Positions 1-11,490 of a stretch of 64,000 nucleotides of DNA are shown here, in pieces. Location of the stretch: NCBI GenBank assembly GCA_021234155.1, contig JAJEKV010000060.1, positions 248,001 to 312,000 on the forward strand, read 5' to 3'. The stretch is from Isoetes taiwanensis (lineage: Eukaryota; Streptophyta; Lycopodiopsida; Isoetales; Isoetaceae). The position numbers were made by a program, and so were the translations under genes. Position 1 is the stretch's first letter, and each line of letters begins with the position of its first letter. The notes under the pieces were generated by a model. The model saw only the letters and a program-made list of their open reading frames with translations. It searched no databases and was not told the origin of the DNA.

Positions 1-1804
1 TTTTTCCTTGCCAGTTGAGGTCTCGTCTTGTGTTGCAGCTTCAGACTATGTCCCATCAGCTGCTTTAGCTTTCTTATTTTTGTTTCCCTTCTTAGTGACA
101 TTGGATCTTTTCTTTTTGCTACCGCCTGGTACTTCCTTGGTAACACAGTCTGCAACTCCACCAGCATCTTCTGTATTCACTGGAATCTCTAGCAAGGTCT
201 GCAGCATAAAACATAACATTAGTACAAGTTGAAAGCAGAAAAGCAAGAAAGCAGAATTCAGCGGATGCCAGCACATCTCAGCACGTTCAGCATGCAATAA
301 AGACAGTTTTATCTTTTCAAATGTTTTCCATTCAAGCAAGAACTCATGATCCTCTCTTTCTCTTGGACATATAGGAAGACTTTTTATTCCACAGCTCTGA
401 CATTTTTGCATCAAATGGTCATGTTTATACCATTCTTCACCCTTGCTCTTGTTGCAAACCACAACCCTCCAGAGCTCGCTGCTTGGGTCATATGTATGTT
501 GGCTAGCCAAACACTTCTCACCAGGTCCACAAACCTCACAACAGCACTTGCATTCTTCACCATGAAATCCAGTTTTCGCTGATCTTAAAGCATTCAGGCC
601 TACTCTGGCATACTCCAACTTCATATGGTATATACAATAGCAGGTTTCCCTTTCTGATACTTTTTTTATATCAAGGGGCTTTAACTTCTCGAAATCCTTT
701 AAGCAAACAGGATGTTCAGAGTGTGCCTTTTTGTATTGTTGAAAAAGCTGCAGCTGAATGGTGGCCTTTGGTTAGAAATATTTATACAAGAATTGCAAGG
801 AGTTTTTGTATGGAAACTTATACATGTGTGACCTCCATAAGCTGCAAGGGATAAGAAATTCGAAAGCCTGAGTCTCCAACAGTGTTCACAACATCCTTCT
901 TGCAAGGAGAGACTCTGCTATTTTGTTTTCAGAATTCTGTAATGCTTTGCTTGCAAGCAGGGTGAGAGAATTACACCTCAACCTCCTTTGGAAGCTAGAC
1001 CACAGACCATATCCAAGGACGGCTTCCCGATTTTCTTAATGCAGCAGTTGTAATTGTTGTCCTCTTGGAATCTATCATACGAAATATTGCACATTATTCA
1101 ATGAACCTCAGATACAAGCGCCTAAGAGCATAAAAAAGCACAGATATAAAATCAAGAAATAGATGTACCTAACAGCCCTGCCATAGTGGAATTGCATCGC
1201 GATTTTATGGATGAAGCCATCACCATTGTCGAGGTTCTGGCTCTCCAAATATCATGGTTCGTTTGCCTCTTTGTGGCTAACATTGTCTATTTCAAGTTAT
1301 TAAGCAGCACCTCCGCCTTGCACTCCTTTGGATTTGGAAAAATTCTAGGTTCTGAGATATTCATTCATGGTGATGAACCACCCTCTTCATCATATCAGCC
1401 TTAATTTTGGATGAATGCTTCTTGGTAAGCTTGTTGAAGTAATCAACTGTAAGCTTGGCTATTTCTTGCCTACATCTCATGCTCAGATCTTCCCGTTCAA
1501 CTGCTGCTTGTTTCATCTTATTCCGTAATCTGGCATCTCTCTTTCTCTGTGCATCCAATTTCTTGTAAATTGCAGAGGAAACTAGATCTACATGCGATAT
1601 CTCATGTGTTTCAATGAGATCCAACAAATCTGGAATAGTGTATTGGAATTCATCTGGCCGAAAATTCAATGCTAAACGTGTGATTGCCTTCAGGCCGATA
1701 TCAGGGAGCGCCGATATCAGGGAGAATAAGTGAATTGGAGGGAGAATTTGTGTGGGCCATGAGCTCGAAGTAGTTCGGGACTCGAATTTGAAACGTACCA
1801 CCAC
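1..1804 (-). pseudogene. Transposase-like gene, copy R1 (N-terminal part)
   Basis: Minus-strand pieces can be followed. 1361-1804 encodes the N-terminal block, with a charged helical region ending in HHHE. About 840-1080 corresponds to a short block with an FW..N.RVS...KDV motif. 46-624 encodes a Cys-rich block (C-K-C-C-C-E-V-C, later C..CG..SLP.CP) followed by a Lys/Arg-rich tail that looks like a nuclear localisation signal. The same domain order occurs in R2, which is longer. I recognise this as a TE-type family of uncharacterised eukaryotic proteins resembling DUF7869-containing proteins; the name is from memory and unverified. The frame is interrupted by stops and possible introns, and the gene runs off the window, so it is called a fragment. 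Confidence 0.6.
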
Positions 1805-2040
1805 TCGTGCAAAAATCCAACCAAAATCACTTAATCATTTCTTAACAGTTCGTTGCTAAAGTGGACATGTGAGCACATGAAAGGCGTGGAAAAATTGATG
1901 GGCGGTTACACCCACCAACACCCAAATTAAGCAAAAGCAAGGGTGCTTTAAGCGGGCTAAAACCCTGCTATAAGCATACGTCCGAACGCATGCTTTTGAT
2001 AACCATCAGCATACTTTTGCCTTTTAGCACATGAGTGACT

Positions 2041-2179
2041 TATCATTCGTCATAATCTAGTCATTCGTCATAATCTAGTCACTCGTCATAAATTAAGTTT
2101 GTCAATCATGGCAAAATTATCTTTTTCATCACGTGTGACAAGTGATTTCATATTTGTCACGAGTGATAAAATTCATTTA
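2041..2179. repeat. Short tandem and inverted repeats at the R-element end
   Basis: An 18-bp unit (cattcgtcataatctagt) occurs twice in a row from 2044, followed by a variant third copy; R2 and R3 have one unit fewer. The octamer tcactcgt near 2080 recurs in inverted form (acgagtga) near 2160, so the end of the repeat can fold back. Homology between R1/R2 and R3 stops just after this block, which therefore probably marks one end of the element or duplicated unit. Confidence 0.55.
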
Positions 2180-2181
2180 TT

Positions 2182-2897
2182 GCCATTCAATTGGATCAAG
2201 TGAGGGATTTTGATTTTCGAGAAATGAACGTTGAGCGCCCTGGGATTAGCGCCTGGCTCTGGGAAAACTTCCCAACCCTGATGGATGAGGCTTTGCTCGA
2301 AGCTGTTCTCCAGGGGTTGGGAATTACAAACATCCCCCTGGAATTCCAGGATTCTTTAGTTATCATAGAGAATTTGATTTCCATAGCAGTCGATTCTCGG
2401 TCTAGAATAGGTTTTTGCAGGTTTGGACTCAATTCGTTCTTCTTGTGCATTCTTTGCTTTGACAGATCTGGTTCTTTAAGGGTAGTGGCTCACAACTCTC
2501 AGCCTTTCCTGGGTCTTGGAAACAATTTTCATCGTAATCTTTTTACCATGAGCGCTCCCTTGGAATTTGGTACTGAACCTATCTATCATTGGCCATCCTT
2601 CTTCGACCTCCAGCATCCTAACACATCAGGGATCTTGACGTGGTGGTCTGGAGGTACCTTGTCTCAAATTAGATTTGTTTTTGGGCCCCATGCCAAATCT
2701 AAGGGGTTGTCAGGGTAGGGTCGCTTTAGAGTCCTTAGGATTTCATTTTTTACGGTTCTCAGGTACGACCTGTACACTGGGGTTCCTTGGAAAGGGGAAA
2801 ATCATCATTGGCAGTTTATCCTTGCTTTGGTGGAAAAAACGATAGGGAAAGTCTACTTTCTGTTAACGGTTGCCTCTTCGTCTTGATCCGTCGCTTC
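2182..2897 (+). mobile_element. L1 LINE 5' end fragment in R1
   Basis: It is nearly identical to the sequence at about 19920-20636, which leads directly into an L1 ORF1. Here it breaks off at 2897, where R3 begins, so only the 5' untranslated part of the LINE is left. The open frame at 2191-2718 lies entirely in this part, and in R2 it is broken by an indel, so I do not regard it as a gene. Confidence 0.7.
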
Positions 2898-4827
2898 AAT
2901 CTTTGCAAAATCAATTACAGAAACAATGGTGCCAGCCATCTTGTATATTGTCCAAGCAACTCCTGAATTGCAGGGCCTGCCATCTAGCCCTGTAATTATG
3001 TGGCACAAATATCTTCGATGGGGAACACACGTAGGAAATAAAATCCTTCACTGTCGTTCTCTTGTAAAACAATCCAAGAACTGGCTTTGGTTCTTTCTTT
3101 TTTTTCCCTTGCCAGTTGAGGTCTCGTCTTGTGCTGCAGTTTCAGACTGTGTCCCATTAGCTGCCTTAGCTTTCTTACTTTTGTTTCCCTTCGTGGCATT
3201 GGATCTTTTCTTCCTGCTACCACCTGGTACTTCCTTGGTAACATAGTCTGCAACTCCAGCAGCATCTTCTGTCTTCACTGGAATCTGTAGGAAGTCTGCA
3301 ACATAAAACATAAGATTAATGCAAGTTGAACCAGAAAAGCAGAATTCAGTGGATGCCATCACATCTCAGCAAAATGCAGCATGCAATAAAGAGAGTTTTA
3401 TCTTTTCAAATGTTTTCCATTCAAGCAAGAACTCATGATCCTCTCTTTCTCTCGGACACATAGGAAGACTTTTTATGCCATAGCTCTGACATTCTTGCAT
3501 CAAATAGTCATGTTTATACCATTCTTCACCCTCGCTCTTGTTGCAAACTATAGCCCTCCAGAGCTCGCTGCTTGAGTCATATGTGTGTTGGCTGGCCAGA
3601 CACTTCTCATCAGGTCCACAAACCTCACAACAACACTTGCACTCTTCACCATGAAATCCAGTTTTCGTTGATCTTAAAGCATTCAGGCCTAATCTGGCAT
3701 ACTCCAACTCCATATAGTATATGCAACAATAGGTTTCCCTTTCTGATACTTTCTTTACATAAAGAGGCTTCAACTTCTCAAAAGCCTTTAAGCAAACAGG
3801 GTATTCATAGTGTGCCTTTTTGTATTGTTGAAAAAGCTGCAGCTAAATGGTGGCCTTTGGTTAGAAATATTTATACAAGAATTGCAAGGAGTTTTTGTAT
3901 GGAAACTTATACATGTGTGACCTCCATAAGGTGCACGGGATAAGAAATTCGGAAGCCTGAGTCTCCAACAGTATTCACAACATCCTTCTTGCAAGAAGAG
4001 ACTCTGCTATTTTGTGTCCAGAATTCTGTAATGCTTTGCTTGCAAGCAGGGGTGAGAGAATCACACCTCAACCTCCTTTGGAAGCTAGACCATGGACCAT
4101 ATCCAAGGACGGCTTCCGATTTTCTTAATGCAGCAGTTGCAATTATTGTCCTTTTGGAATCTATCATAAAAAATATTGCACATTATTCAATGAACCTCTC
4201 CCAGCCAGTAGCACTCAGCAGATACAAGCGTTTAAAAGCATAAAAAAGCACAGATATGAAATCAAGAAATAGATGTACCTAACAGCCCTGCCATAGCGGA
4301 ATTGCATCGCGATTTTGTGGATGAAGCCATCACCAATGTCGAGGTTCTAGCTCTCCAAATATCATGGTTCCTTTGCCTCTTTGTGTGTAACATTGTTTGT
4401 TTCAAGTAGTTAAGCAACAGCGCCACCTTGCACTCCTTTGGATTTGGCAAAATTCTAGGTTCTGAGATTTCCATTTCATGGTGATGAACCACCCTCTTCA
4501 TCACATCGGCCTTGATTTCGGGTGAATGCTTCTTGATAAGCTTGTTGAAGTAAGCAACTGTAAGTTCGGCTATTTCTTGCCTGCGTCTCATGCTCAGATC
4601 TTCCCGTTAAACCGCTGCTTTTTTCATCTTATTTTGTAATCTGGCATCTCTCTCTCTCTCTGTGCATCCAATTTCTTGTAAATTGCAGAGGAAACTGGAT
4701 CTTCATGCGATATCTCTTGTGTTTCAGTGAGATCCAACAAATCTAGAATAGCGTATTGGAATTCATCTGGCCGAAAATCCAATGCTAAACATGTGATTGC
4801 CTTCAGGCCGATATAAGGGAGCGCCAT
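2898..4827 (-). pseudogene. Transposase-like gene, copy R3 (N-terminal half)
   Basis: This has the same minus-strand gene as R1/R2. The N-terminal helical block is at 4262-4827, the FW..N.RVS..KDV block at 3907-4167, and the Cys-rich block at 3366-3773, where the lead-in KPLYVKKVSERE is open. The Lys-rich tail is at 3048-3362. R3 keeps the frame after HHHE (into a MEISEPRILP stretch) where R1 and R2 have a shifted frame and an early stop, so it is closer to the ancestor at that point. The Cys block has lost one cysteine (CQSYG instead of CQSCG). The gene is cut at 2898, so the catalytic-like C-terminal half is missing. Confidence 0.6.
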
Positions 4828-5257
4828 GAATTTCTAGACAAAGGGAGGATAAGTGAATTGGAGGGAGAATTTGTGCGGGCCATGAGCTCGAAGTAGTTTA
4901 GGGGTCGAATTTGAAACGTACCACCACTCGCACAAAAATCCAGCCAAAATCCCTTAATCATTTCCTAACGGTTCGTTGCTGAGGTGGACATGTGGAAAAA
5001 ATGATGGATGGTTACATCCACCAGCACCCAAATTAAGCAAAAGCAAGGGTGGCTAAAACCCTACTATAAGCATATGTCCGGACGCATGCTTTTGATAACC
5101 ACCAGCATACTTTTGCCCTTTGGCACATGAGTGACTTGTCATTCATCATAATCTAGTCACTCGTCATAAATTAAGTTTGTCAATCATGGCAAAATTATCT
5201 TTTTCATCACGTGTGACAAGTGATTTCATATTTGTCACGAGTGATAAAATTCATTTA
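2898..5257. repeat. Diverged repeat copy R3
   Basis: This is homologous to 17553-19918 (R2) but clearly more diverged than R1 is, with many substitutions and small indels. It lacks the L1 5' end that follows R1 and R2: homology ends at about 5257, just after the gtgataaaattcattta motif, and unique AT-rich DNA follows. The other end is at about 2898. R3 is therefore an older copy that now lies next to R1. Confidence 0.85.
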
Positions 5258-6230
5258 CTACGAAAAAATTATTATAATAGGATAGTGATACTTTTGGTGA
5301 TGAAAAATTATAGGTTTATCTCTACTAACAAATGCAGATCAATAGAGCAAAATGAAATAAAAAACTTCAATAAACTCGAAGAGCATTCCTATGGTTTCGT
5401 TTTCTCAAGTTATACGTGGCTTTCATATCGTTCATAATCATATATCAGTTCTTGTTTTCTCTTAATAGTCGAATTCAAGAGGAGGAATTGGAATGCGTGG
5501 ACTGAAGGAAAGAGCTCACATCAACTCTTAACAATGGACCAATGGATGGAACTTTTAGTGAACTGTGTTAGAGGATGCATCATGTGATTTTGCACAAAAT
5601 ATTGTTTTTTCACAATGGTTGGACTAAGGTTTCATCGCCTACCACCAAACAACCTATATGAATATGCCAATTTATTTAAGGTCAAGGGGATTTAGTTAAT
5701 GTTAATTTTGTCTATAAATTTTCCCCCTACTTGGCCTATAAATTGTGGAGGCTCTCGCAGGGTCAAATGACAAGAGTTTATATTAAGTCTCACAAGGTTG
5801 GAAAAAGCTACATTTATGTCCAAGCACTTTTGAAGTATAAATGAAGTTAGCATTACCATAATAAATGAATGTACAGAGATAGTAATACTTTTTAGATAGA
5901 TAGTACATAGATTTTTACATCATGCCACATGATATTGTTTGATAAATGTCATGTTCTCCATTCACATTTGGGGTCAAGCAGCAAAGGAAGATGTTTTTTC
6001 AATGATTAGATCCAGTATGTATTCATCAAAATTTGATATCACTCTGGAATAGGATGTGATGTTTTCATCATGACTATCAAAGATGTCTCAAGTTACAAGT
6101 TACAGATGGAGAATACAACATAATAAAAGGGGTTAAAACCATATTATTATATACAAAAAATTTATCACGACGGCATTTCTCTTTACCCATAATTAAGGAT
6201 TCAATGTTTGCCCTTCTATTTTTTTAGCGA
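5258..6230. other. AT-rich stretch without a recognised gene
   Basis: Both strands are broken by stops. The small open frame at 5177-5437 starts inside R3 and runs into this DNA, and I do not consider it coding. No tandem or terminal repeats stand out. The stretch may hold degraded upstream exons of the ULP1 fragment that follows, but I could not identify any. Confidence 0.4.
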
Positions 6231-6365
6231 TCTAATGCAGATGTGGAGGCAGAGTTTACAATACACAATGTATCTTGTATTCTACTGAATGTTCCACAAC
6301 AACATAATGGTATGGATTGTGGGATGTATGTAATAAATTTTGTGAAGCAATTCCTTGATAACTAG
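6231..6365 (+). pseudogene. ULP1-type SUMO protease (C48) C-terminal exon fragment
   Basis: A short open stretch ends in a TAG at 6363-6365. It contains VPQQHNGMDCGMYVINF, the classic C-terminal signature of Ulp1/SENP cysteine proteases: a Gln of the oxyanion region, then the catalytic Cys in DCG (Cys codon 6318-6320). A pyrimidine-rich stretch and AG lie just upstream, so it may be a terminal exon. I cannot find the His and Asp parts of the catalytic triad upstream. ULP1 domains are often carried by plant transposons such as some MULEs, and the surroundings here are TE debris, so it is more likely a captured fragment than a host gene. Confidence 0.6.
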
Positions 6366-6760
6366 CAAAACGAAATCCTGCAAAATGTGAGTATCTCATT
6401 GTAATATAGTAGTATAAGCCTACTTAGGGACTTAAACGAATGAATTTCTTTATTATTGCAGATTGTAAAGATTGATTCATTGTACATGATATTCGTGATT
6501 AAGGAGAAGTTTTCTAGTGTACCTCTAGAAACTTGGTGGGCCCTTAGAGGCATATGTGCTCAATTGTGAAAACAATTCAAATAGATTCAAACTATATAGT
6601 ATCATTCATGTAGTCAAACTCTAAGATGATAAATTATTATGTATATCTCAAATTATTCCATGCCTGCACATAAATCAAGAAATCGAGCCAAAATGCAAGA
6701 TGCATATACAAACTAATATACATATTCTAACATGCATACTTTATCTCGAAGACTCCAAGT

Positions 6761-7470
6761 ATTGCTCATTGCAATATTTTGGAACTTTGTATGGGATGGT
6801 ATTGAGGAAGGTGATGTGATTAAGGTGGCTTTGTCTACATGCATCCTTCCAAAATAGGCAGGTGGTCTGGGTATGATGGACTTCTTACTGTAGAGCAGAA
6901 TCCTTATTTCAAAGTCCTGACTCTCATGGTTTATGCCTTCTTAGACAATCTCTTAGTCACCGTGTCTCTCTAGGCAAGAAGAGAGTCAACCCAGTTCTAT
7001 CTTGGACATTATTTCATCCTTCGCAGCCTTTTTCAAATGCTTCTCCTTTTTTAATGGGATTATTGGCACAATGGGATGCAGTTAGACATCCTTTTTGTCG
7101 TGTCCTTCCATCTACGCCTTGGAGATTCCGTGGTGATGGGCACCATTGTCGCCAAACCTCTCAGCACCTCCACTGGTTGCATCAGTTCATCCCCTTATAC
7201 AGAGAGATGGATCCTTGTAGGTGTCGTCTCTATTCAAGCATGGCATGAAGCTGGTCACCTATTATTTTGGCCTGAATTTCAAGTAAAATTTCTACTCTCC
7301 CGTTAGGATGTAACTATACGGGAGAAGGTCGCAGAAAATTTGCCGCTTATGGTTGGGATTGGTGTGACAGAAAGGATGCCTCGAGTTTATTACAAAAATA
7401 TTCACAAAGACAAGCACTTTGTCCGCTTAGCATATCGCCTCCCCTTAGCATCACTGCCCCTCTCATTGCT
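6761..7470 (+). mobile_element. L1-type LINE remnant (reverse transcriptase C-terminal side)
   Basis: Conceptual translation shows FVWDG....VALSTCILPK.AGGLGMMDF near 6780-6890, matching the region after the reverse transcriptase in plant L1 elements (FLWGG...W...C.PK..GGLGI). It is followed by further LINE-like stretches to about 7450. Several stops and frame changes make it a dead remnant. No poly-A tail or target duplication was identified. Confidence 0.55.
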
Positions 7471-7503
7471 GAATGGGTGTAACGGACCCATAGGAGACCG
7501 CTC

Positions 7504-7590
7504 GAGTAGATCTTGCTGTTGCGTTCCTGAGACACCTGCATAAATGGATAGAAACGATTAGTCATAAACGTCTAACACAAGGCCCCCAAA
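7504..7590. repeat. Small repeat family, 3' part with inverted terminal motif
   Basis: About 70 bp (7504-7573) match 13884-13953 closely. They end in acacaaggcccccaaa (7575-7590), the exact reverse complement of tttgggggccttgtgt found at the start of the other copy (13689-13704). Together the two copies imply a short element with 16-bp terminal inverted repeats, that is, a MITE-like family. Confidence 0.5.
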
Positions 7591-7787
7591 CTTGAATCAA
7601 TATGACTTTTTCATATTGATTTATTAGTGAAAACCAAATCTTTTGTGGGCCAAAAAGTTTACAAACCATGTCTAGTTATATAATATGGTTGGCCAATACA
7701 ATTCCATGACGTGATAAACAAGCATTATTTTTTGACATAGTACTAGAACATGATAGTTATAGTTGGTCTTTATAGCAGCTTAAAATA

Positions 7788-7989
7788 TATGATATGTACT
7801 AATGCTTAATCTATCAAGTTTTGTGGAATGATATTTGATCACATCTATTTTTATCAGTATGTGAAGATGGTAATTTGAAGTGCCTATATTAATAGTTTTT
7901 ACTATATGATATGTACTAATAGTTAATATATCAAGTTAAGTGGAACGATATTTGATCACATCTATTTTCCCGGTATGCATATGGTAATT
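7788..7989. repeat. Tandem duplication, unit about 115 bp
   Basis: The sequence from tatatgatatgtactaat to the atggtaat at its end occurs at about 7788-7874 and again at 7903-7989, with about 85% identity by eye and a short spacer. It lies in AT-rich non-coding DNA. Confidence 0.7.
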
Positions 7990-8289
7990 TTTACAACATT
8001 GATAGTGATTAATTATTGTGATACCACACTGCGATAATTGTAGTTGGTTCAGTTTTGATATTTTGCATATTTGGTAAATGTAGTTGGCTTAGATTGCTAT
8101 TTTGTAGGACATTAAATAGAATATAGTTAACCAATACAGTTTAACAACTTGATCTTGAGTATAGAATATTTAATAATGCTTTGTTTAGTGATGCTGCAAT
8201 AGAGAAATTTGTGAATGCAATAGAAATGTGAACATGTAGGAGTTGAACCCACAATTTTACCATATGTTTTAAAATTAATCAGATCAAAC

Positions 8290-8425
8290 AAAGTCAAATT
8301 GAGCAAATGCCTTAGAAAGGAACATAGTCAAATTGAGCAAATGCCTTAGAAAGGAGCATATGCAGTCTAAAATGGAAGGGAGCATTACCCAGTGCAGTCA
8401 AATGGAAGGGAACATTACCTAGTGC
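8290..8425. repeat. Two adjacent short tandem duplications
   Basis: A 36-bp unit (agtcaaattgagcaaatgcc...) is present twice at about 8290-8361. Immediately after it a 30-32-bp unit (cagtc.aaatggaagggag...) is present twice at about 8364-8425. The copies are nearly identical, so the duplications are recent. Confidence 0.75.
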
Positions 8426-8498
8426 AATGTGTAAGGTCATTCTGATTAGATCCTTTATAACTGCAACAATAACCCTGGAAAAGTAACCGGTTAGAATC

Positions 8499-9106
8499 TA
8501 GGTAACAAAATACGTGAGGGTACTACAAAAAATACATGCCCCGCACGTGCGAGAGACATCCCAAAAAAAACGTCCAAAAAAACGTATTTTTCTTTTTTTT
8601 TTCCAGTCATCAGAAAATTAATTTCCGGCATCCTGAAACACATTTCCGGCAATTCTAAATTTCATTTCCGGTTGCCCTAAACCTAAACGTAAACCAGATT
8701 TGACGCTCTTCGTCCACATGTAGCTGTTGAAACTGCAGAATCCTTTGGAGTTAAAGCTGATTTTTGTTATCTGGGTTCTCCATTTGAAGCTATAATTACA
8801 TCCAAACAGATTATTCAGCATAAAAGGCTGAAACGTAGATGCTTTTTTACCTCAAGCCTCTTCATTTTCTTCTTTCCTATTCCTATTCATCTCTGGTTCT
8901 TTTCTTCTAGCAGATCATGAGGTTTCAATGAGCAATGTACTCAGCAGCATGTTAAACAGTAATGTTCCATTTTGATCCATGAAAGTCTTATCAAAATTTT
9001 CCGGCAGCGTATTTTTACGTATTTTTCGGTTCAATATATGAAATACGTATTTTAAACGTTTTTTTAACATTTGAAAAAATACGAGAAATACGTATGTTGT
9101 TACCTA
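8499..9106. mobile_element. MITE with 17-bp inverted termini and 8-10-bp target duplication
   Basis: The left end taggtaacaaaatacgt (8499-8515) and the reverse complement of the right end, taggtaacaacatacgt (9090-9106), differ at one base. The flanks carry a perfect direct repeat, ggttagaatc, at 8489-8498 and 9107-9116, the expected target-site duplication. The element is 608 bp and non-coding, with several acgtatttt motifs near both ends that extend the foldback. A duplication of 8-10 bp points to the hAT (8 bp) or Mutator (9-10 bp) superfamilies; the ambiguity comes from bases shared between the terminus and the duplication. Confidence 0.88.
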
Positions 9107-9116
9107 GGTTAGAATC

Positions 9117-11208
9117 ACACATAAGATAAAGAAGAATAAAATGGTATTTGATACCTCGAGACTGAAGAAAGTGGTGGTGCCTGATATTTAGCATTCTATA
9201 AAATTCAAAGAGAAACAAATAAGGAGTAAGGAACTGCCATGTAGCTATCCAAATGAACAATAGCAAGGATCCAAGCTTGAATTTTTTTTTTACAGCAAAT
9301 GACACATTCTGAAAATGAATACTGCCATACAATAGTTTTTCTGGACATGAAAGATGAATATCGTTCTAGAATTACCAAGGTATCCAAGGTATCCAAGCTT
9401 CATTCTTCAAAGATCCTCATTAATGAGAACCGATCTACAATACCACAAAAAGTAATTAAAAAGGGATAATTGCATAAGAAAAATCGAACAAGACTACCCC
9501 CGCGGCCACGCCATGAGCCACCAATCTAGAAAGAAGGAAAAATGCATTATATTGTGCAAATTAGATCTCAAAAATGACAATAACGCCAAAGAACAAACCT
9601 GCCAGAGGTAAGCAAATTCAATAGAATATTAAAGAAAACGCAGAAGAGCGACATCTTGAAACAAATAACAGCTTTTGCGAGGTAATCGAAAAGGTTTAGC
9701 AAAACGGAAAAGAAAATCGAATGGCCGATTCGAGGGAAGCAACCGTCGTGTATCTTTAGTTCCGTTTCGCAACACGAAAGCATCTTCGCCTTCTTGTCTT
9801 TGCATCATATTAGCGTAAGAAAAGAAGGCAATCAAATCGACTTTACGGAAAAATGCCCGCTTTCCAAAATACCGACCAATTTCGCCTCACCGGCCCCCAC
9901 GAGAAAGTCCAAACCTCTTAAATTCGTCTCGCATTCTTCATCGGATCTACATTCTTACCAGGCGGGCAGGCGCCATCTAAGAAACCGTGCTGGCGAAAAT
10001 TTGATCTACATTCTTAAATGCGGGAGCCGGGCGGGGGATATTAGGGTTAGGGTTGTGCTCGAATTTTTGTTTTTCTTTTACGATTTTAAATTCGCCTATA
10101 CCACAAATTTGTATACCCGTTATTTAAATTTATATCATCCTTAATACACTCCATAGCGTGAAAAATGATGCTTCTTTGGCATTTTCACTATTTCTAAGTC
10201 AAATTTCACCCATTACCTATAATATTTTGAAATGCCGAAAATAACAAGACAGAGATTTTGTTAACAACAAATTATGCCATCGCCATTAAGGCTTTTCGCC
10301 ATGAAATGTTCTCTAGGCACAAATCACTTAATCCAAAGTCAAATATAAAATCTTGTATACAACTCAAACAATGGACACCAGCTTAATCCAAAGTCAAATT
10401 TAAAATCTTGTATATACGCCAGAAAGATGAATGCTTTTTGAAGCAAGGAGATGCAAAGAGTAGCGTTGGGTGAAGATTTACCTAAAAAATGAATGAGTTA
10501 ATGGATGAAACACTTTCGAAAACTATTAAAAAGAAAAAGAAAAACAGATTTATGCATTAGGACCTTGGCGGCATCAATCGGCATCGGCCCATTGATCGAA
10601 AAGTTACTATTCCCATATAGTATTCCTTAGGGTTATATTTGTATTACGTAAGCCAAGATTACATTTTACATATGCCAAGATTGGCTAACACACATTCCCC
10701 CCAAAAAAAAAGGTAGTATTACATGTTATTGCATTTTTACAAAGCCGGGGCAAGGTTGCCTAAACATTCATTCCAAAAGTTTTAACCAATTAATGCACAT
10801 CTACAAGATCTTTGCTCACATGCATACACATGCACGTTTAGTCACATGCCCTCCTCGTTTCCTATGATGCCTCTCGCAAATTAGAGTGGCATAGACTTAT
10901 GTCAAACCGATTTGATCCGGGTTCAAAGACATGAAGGTTATAACTTTTGCTTGTCTCATTACCATTTACATAGTACCATTTACCTATCGATGCCCCTAGT
11001 TCTTATAATGTCGACCAATCTAGCAACTCTAGAATGGGGATACAATGTAGGCCCGACTTCCCTTGTTCAACCGCCTAAGCTTCCATTCAAACACCTTGCT
11101 ACTTCTAGGATAGAGATCGGCTAGACAAAAGTTGTCAACACAACGGTAGCTAGAGTCAAATTGGAGTTCTAAAGTCGTTATATGGTTGCCTTTCCCGACC
11201 CCCTTCGG
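9117..11208. other. Intergenic DNA, no supported gene
   Basis: Short open frames (for example 9568-9835 minus and 9794-10144 plus) have no recognisable domain, and their composition looks non-coding. A telomere-like ttagggttagggttg lies at about 10040-10054. The stretch 9840-10030 is relatively GC-rich and could be a former promoter or 5' leader, but no gene start follows on either strand. Confidence 0.4.
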
Positions 11209-11490
11209 TCACAACAATTTGGTCCCTAAAGAAAATTGGTTACCTTGAGTCTTGCATGAAGCCAAAACTACATTTCGTGCCCCGGTATAGCTGCTTTAAT
11301 TGGAGGAACACGCCATATATGCACCTCGTGCCCCCACGTCGGAAGGGGGTAATTTGGGGTTGGTATGCCCGTGCAATGGATTTCCATTTTTACTTTTTGG
11401 AGATGATTCAGGGAACACGAGCTACCATTTGGACGGTGGGATTAGCAGATGGAGTGGTTTTGGTGCCCCAAAACCAAAACCCTACTAAGT
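11209..11490. repeat. Repeat copy 1 (partial) of the 11.2-12.7 kb family
   Basis: A partial first copy of the module that is repeated twice more downstream. It shares the block from gtcttgcatgaagccaaaac, through the gaggaacacgccatat and gtatgcccgtgcaatgg motifs, to the ccccaaaaccaaaaccctact end. It lacks the longer second half carried by copies 2 and 3. No coding frame persists through the copies. Confidence 0.8.

Larger units (their letters stand above)
1..2897. repeat. Segmental repeat copy R1 (window-truncated)
   Basis: This stretch is nearly identical to 17753-20636 (R2). Only scattered substitutions and small indels are visible, such as a 4-bp difference near 790 and an 18-bp unit present three times here and twice in R2. 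The left end is cut by the window. The right end (2182-2897) is the 5' part of an L1 element that in R2 continues into the L1 coding region. At 2897 R1 abuts R3 directly. The shared L1 junction shows that R1 and R2 came from duplication of a larger segment rather than two separate insertions. Confidence 0.9.

Noticed and set aside
2191-2718. 175-codon plus-strand ORF
   Set aside because: It lies in the 5' non-coding part of an L1, and the near-identical copy in R2 is broken by an indel; no protein-like motif.
9794-10144. 116-codon plus-strand ORF
   Set aside because: No motif, odd composition and no splice or promoter context; the overlapping minus-strand frames are equally plausible.
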